From Actinomycetes bacterium (GTDB taxonomy: Bacteria; Actinomycetota; Thermoleophilia; Solirubrobacterales; JACPNS01): DNA of 15,895 nt. The notes below the pieces were generated by a model. It searched no databases. It was not told the DNA's origin and was given only the letters and a program-made list of their open reading frames with translations. Position 1 is the stretch's first letter, and each line of letters starts with the position of its first letter. The stretch is taken from NCBI GenBank assembly GCA_023404495.1, contig JAEYBE010000019.1:1-15895 (forward strand), written 5' to 3'. Positions 13,573 to 15,895 of this stretch are shown one piece after another. Both the position numbers and the translations under genes were made by a program.

Positions 13573-13617
13573 TGATTTGCCCCCTCTTCGGCCATTCTGC
13601 CGAAAAGGGGGCAATCA
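13573..13617. repeat. Long near-perfect inverted repeat upstream of the stress-protein gene
   Basis: TTGCCCCCTCTTCGGC (13577-13592) pairs with 13599-13614 with one mismatch around loop CATTCT. TGAT/ATCA extends the outer end with one bulged T. It lies between the aquaporin stop and the stress-protein start. There is no T-run on either side, so it could be an operator or a rho-assisted terminator for the aquaporin gene. Confidence 0.7.
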
Positions 13618-13631
13618 CGCGCCGCGCCGAC

Positions 13632-14423
13632 CTAGATCGGAGACTGCTCAGATGGCGCCGGCGGCGCTTCGAGCGGCTCGCCGCGCTCAGCCGGCTTGAT
13701 GTAGAGCGCGTTGTAGACGGTCGCCGCGAGTACGCCGGCGGCCAGCGGCGCGATCAGGTAGACAAGGAAGAAGTCCTTGACCGACCCGAATCCGCCTGAT
13801 CCCGCCTTGCCGAAGAGCGCGTTGGTGAGATCCGGGGCGAATGCGCGCGCCGGGTTGAGCGCGGCGCCGGTCCACTGGCCGATCAGCAGCACGCCGAGCG
13901 CAAGCGAAGTTGAGATCGCCAGCGGTGCCCATTCCTTCGGTCCGTCGGGGTTGACCGCCGTAGCGGTGATCGTCCAGACGAGGAAGAAGACGAACAGCGC
14001 TTCGAGTGCGATGCCGGCTCCGGTCGAGACGCCGTCGGCCAGCGCGGGGGCGCCGAAGTTGACGAGCTGCGCCTGGTCGTGCAGCACAAGCGCCAGCAGG
14101 AAGGTGGCCACCAGCGCGCCGACAACCTGGGCGACGATGTACATCGCCGCGTTGGACGGGGCGATCTTCTTGATCGACAGCAGGCCGACCGTGACGGCAG
14201 GGTTGAAGTGCCCGCCGGAGATCGCGCCGAGCGTCTGGATACCGATGAAGAGGGCGAAGCCGTGCGCCAGCGCGATGAACGGGACGACGATCCCGGGCAG
14301 CGGTGACTGGGCGTTGACGAGCGCGCCGGCGTAGAGCGTTACGGCCGCGACGATCGAGAAGACGAGCAGGAAGGTTCCCACGGCTTCGGCCAGATAGGCC
14401 TTGCCGGGATGTGCATTGTCCAT
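13632..14423 (-). CDS. Aquaporin (MIP family, AqpZ-like)
   Basis: The 263-residue channel has six hydrophobic helices and two half-helices with both signature boxes: SGGHFNPAVTVG after helix 2 and GAALNPARAFAP after helix 5. The first box reads SGGHFNPAV as in water channels (GlpF has SGAHLNPAV). The second box is NPARAF without the Asp of glycerol facilitators (NPARDF), so water or small-solute transport is more likely than glycerol. Loop regions are somewhat longer than in AqpZ, and a polar, Pro/Glu-rich tail follows the last helix. The start is ATG 14423, with AAGGAG (plus 14435-14440) 11 bases upstream; a longer frame to 14474 reads through that site. Confidence 0.92.
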   Translation of the reverse strand: MDNAHPGKAYLAEAVGTFLLVFSIVAAVTLYAGALVNAQSPLPGIVVPFIALAHGFALFIGIQTLGAISGGHFNPAVTVGLLSIKKIAPSNAAMYIVAQVVGALVATFLLALVLHDQAQLVNFGAPALADGVSTGAGIALEALFVFFLVWTITATAVNPDGPKEWAPLAISTSLALGVLLIGQWTGAALNPARAFAPDLTNALFGKAGSGGFGSVKDFFLVYLIAPLAAGVLAATVYNALYIKPAERGEPLEAPPAPSEQSPI

Positions 14424-14445
14424 TTTTGTCCGAGCTCCTTGGAGG

Positions 14446-14474
14446 GGAATAGCGATGTCCCCCAATAGTTCCAA
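14446..14474 (-). promoter_or_regulatory. Possible promoter for the aquaporin gene
   Basis: On the minus strand TTGGAA (plus 14474-14469) is 17 bp from TATTCC (plus 14451-14446). Both are imperfect, but the spacing is right, and the inferred start would leave a short leader containing the AAGGAG site. Confidence 0.3.
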
Positions 14475-14510
14475 GCGCGCAGGAGCGAAAAACCCGCACT
14501 TTCCGAATGA

Positions 14511-14533
14511 CCTTTGGCACCTGGTGCCAAAGG
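14511..14533. repeat. 23-bp perfect palindrome (11+1+11)
   Basis: CCTTTGGCACC and GGTGCCAAAGG flank a single T. It sits 7 bp after the stop of the receiver-like gene. It may act as that gene's terminator hairpin, although only TCATT follows on the minus strand, or as an operator upstream of the aquaporin gene. Confidence 0.6.
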
Positions 14534-14540
14534 TTGGTCG

Positions 14541-14861
14541 CTATTTGCGTGAATTTGCCTGGATTAGGGCTGGGCCCTCGCGCATCATTCTTGAGCGGGG
14601 GACGAGCTTTTCCACGCCGCTGGCGAGGGCCGCCTGGCGCACGTCTTCGTCGACGTGTGAGTAGTAGGCGAGGATCGGGGCGTCGGTCTTGCGGGCGAAC
14701 TCCACGGCTGCCGCCACGTCGGTACCTGCGTCGGTGAGATCGAGGATCGTCAGCGCTGGATCGCCGGCATCGGCGCCGGCCGGCTCAAAGCCCGCTTGGC
14801 GAATCATCGCCTCGACCTTGCTGCCGAAGAGCAGATCGTCGGTGATCAGCCGAACCTGCAT
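14541..14861 (-). CDS. Small receiver-like (CheY-fold) protein, probably atypical
   Basis: The 106-residue protein follows a response-regulator pattern. It has an N-terminal strand VRLITDD with acidic Asp8-Asp9, strand LTILDLTD with Asp41 at the phospho-acceptor position, strand APILAYYSHVDEDV with Ser68 at the Thr/Ser position, and a final GVEKLVPRSRM where the Lys-Pro of true receivers is replaced by Val-Pro. The conserved switch Lys appears missing, so it may be a pseudo-receiver or a degenerate stand-alone domain. No DNA-binding domain follows. It starts 12 bp after the upstream gene and is probably cotranscribed with it. Confidence in the fold is moderate; the function is unknown. Confidence 0.6.
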   Translation of the reverse strand: MQVRLITDDLLFGSKVEAMIRQAGFEPAGADAGDPALTILDLTDAGTDVAAAVEFARKTDAPILAYYSHVDEDVRQAALASGVEKLVPRSRMMREGPALIQANSRK

Positions 14862-14873
14862 AAGCGCCGGTCG

Positions 14874-15236
14874 CTACTGGCCGCGGCGGGCGCGAAACTC
14901 GCGGCGCACGGCCTCGGGCCGGCCCCACATGTGCACGACCTCGGCGCGACCCTCGCGGATCTGGCGCACCTTGATCTCGCCGCCGATGCCGTTCTCGTCG
15001 AGCAGCTTGAGCGTCGCGCGCACCGCCTCGGGTGCGGCGCCGTGACCGAACTGGTTGGCCACCAGCACGTTGAAGTGCCAGTCGGCCTGCGAGTAGGGCC
15101 GCGCGTTGCACTGGGTCAGCAGCGTGGCTGCGTCGACGTAGGCGTCCTCATCGAAGATGCGCAGGTCGAACTCCAAGTTCGTCCAGTCGCCCGGAAGCGA
15201 GTCGACAACATCCTGAAAATCCGCTGCGAGAGCCAT
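14874..15236 (-). CDS. Conserved protein of unknown function
   Basis: The 120-residue soluble protein has no motif I can assign. Visible elements are an acidic N-terminal half (LEFDLRIFDEDAYVDA), a QADWHFNVLVANQFGHG segment, a helix PEAVRATLKLLDENGI, a strand GEIKVRQIREGRAEVVHMWG and a basic tail REFRARRGQ. There are no membrane helices or signal peptide. The gene lies directly upstream of the receiver-like gene (12-bp gap), suggesting a two-gene unit. The ATG at 15236 is preceded by TAAGAT at eight bases, so the mRNA is probably leaderless and this gene heads the unit. Confidence 0.65.
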   Translation of the reverse strand: MALAADFQDVVDSLPGDWTNLEFDLRIFDEDAYVDAATLLTQCNARPYSQADWHFNVLVANQFGHGAAPEAVRATLKLLDENGIGGEIKVRQIREGRAEVVHMWGRPEAVRREFRARRGQ

Positions 15237-15250
15237 CGCGCCCGATCTTA
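15234..15250 (-). promoter_or_regulatory. Candidate -10 (TAAGAT) for leaderless start at 15236
   Basis: The minus strand reads TAAGAT (plus 15250-15245), eight bases, then ATG. It is one of the better matches to TANNNT in the window, and no Shine-Dalgarno lies in the gap. Confidence 0.45.
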
Positions 15251-15261
15251 CCCCGCGCCGA

Positions 15262-15895
15262 TCAGGCGTCGATCTGTAGGAGCTGTTCGGCCGTCACCTG
15301 AAGCGTCGTGTGGTCGATCGTGAAGCGCTCGCCGAGCATCTCTTCGATCGCGCGGCGGGTCGCATCCACTTCGCACGTGGCATCCACCGTGACGTGCGCC
15401 GCCAGCGCCGGAAAACCCGAGGTGATCGACCAGATGTGCAGATCGTGCACCTCGCGCACGCCTTCCACCCGCGCGATCGCCATCCCGACCTCCTCAACGT
15501 CGAGCCCAGCCGGCGCTCGCTCAAGCAGCACCTCCACCGGCTCGCGGATCAGTCGCCATGAGGACCCCAGGATCAGCAGCGAGATCAGCAGGCCGATCAC
15601 GGGGTCGAGTTCCTCGATGCCGGTCAGCATGATCCCCAGACCCGCGATCACGACGCCCAAAGAGCCGAGCGCATCGGCCAGCGAGTGCCGCATCACGCCC
15701 TCGAGATTGATGTCGCTGCGATCGCCGCGCACGAGCACCCAGGTCGCGAGCACATTCCCCAGCAGCCCAAAGACACCAAAGATCAACACGCCAAGACCGT
15801 CGATCTCCGGCGGATCGCCAAATCGCCCGATCGCCTCGTAAGCGATGTACAGCGCGACCACCACCAGCGCCAAGCCGTTGACCAGTGCAGCCAAG
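15262..15895 (-). CDS. Cation diffusion facilitator (CDF) efflux protein, C-terminal part
   Basis: The frame is open to the window edge, so the N-terminal helices are missing; about 211 residues remain. Four hydrophobic segments are seen, including MRHSLADALGSLGVVIAGLG, which carries the HxxxD metal-site motif of CDF helix 5. The cytoplasmic domain has the typical VHDLHIWSITSGFPALAAHV and a C-terminal TIDHTTLQV strand. CDF proteins exchange Zn, Co, Cd or similar divalent ions for protons at the membrane; the HxxxD form is common among Zn/Co transporters, but specificity cannot be read from this part. It ends 25 bp before the start of the next gene on the same strand. Confidence 0.92.
   Translation of the reverse strand, partial: LAALVNGLALVVVALYIAYEAIGRFGDPPEIDGLGVLIFGVFGLLGNVLATWVLVRGDRSDINLEGVMRHSLADALGSLGVVIAGLGIMLTGIEELDPVIGLLISLLILGSSWRLIREPVEVLLERAPAGLDVEEVGMAIARVEGVREVHDLHIWSITSGFPALAAHVTVDATCEVDATRRAIEEMLGERFTIDHTTLQVTAEQLLQIDA

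Overview
The window is a stretch of high-GC bacterial chromosome, most likely from an actinomycete-type organism of the Thermoleophilia/Solirubrobacterales kind. This placement is an inference from three things: high GC, a complete set of coenzyme F420 genes including a fused two-domain FO synthase (FbiC), and densely packed genes, several of whose starts look leaderless. No rRNA or phylogenetic marker is present to prove it.

Left end (1-780): two small translationally coupled minus-strand genes of unknown function, the second cut off by the window edge. Their base composition is visibly lower in GC than the rest (28 of 60 bases in 301-360 against 42 of 60 in 7261-7320), so this looks like accessory DNA. 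Next (781-2661) come a YhhN-family membrane protein, two tRNA-Leu genes (UAG on minus, CAA on plus) around a four-helix membrane protein, and an acylphosphatase. Both tRNAs sit immediately upstream of a protein gene.

Central left (2658-6245, minus strand): an acetyl-CoA-synthetase-like AMP ligase, a 322-bp spacer packed with hairpins, then an overlapping pair of a FlK-type acyl-CoA thioesterase and HMG-CoA lyase. Together they suggest leucine/acetoacetate or short acyl-CoA metabolism.

Central (6270-9386, plus strand): a tight F420 operon, npdG-cofD-cofC-cofE, made of overlapping or nearly touching genes. It diverges from the thioesterase gene across only 24 bp. A GAF-GGDEF diguanylate cyclase with a long, structured leader follows (9697-10794). 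fbiC lies convergent to it on the minus strand (10813-13065). The window therefore encodes FO synthesis, 2-phospholactate (or PEP) activation and transfer, glutamylation, and F420/NADP hydride exchange.

Right (13090-15895, minus strand): a universal-stress-like protein just upstream of fbiC, an AqpZ-type aquaporin, a small receiver-like protein, a conserved protein of unknown function, and the C-terminal part of a cation diffusion facilitator running off the window.

The most interesting non-genic signals are: (i) a recurring TAnnnT hexamer 6-8 bp in front of six start codons, suggesting leaderless transcription, including a divergent pair whose -10 elements overlap; (ii) a diguanylate cyclase leader with mutually exclusive stems; (iii) a spacer with tandem terminators that share a loop core and may hold a small RNA; (iv) a perfect 18-bp hairpin between tRNA-Leu and the acylphosphatase gene. 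No CRISPR array, insertion sequence or rRNA was seen.
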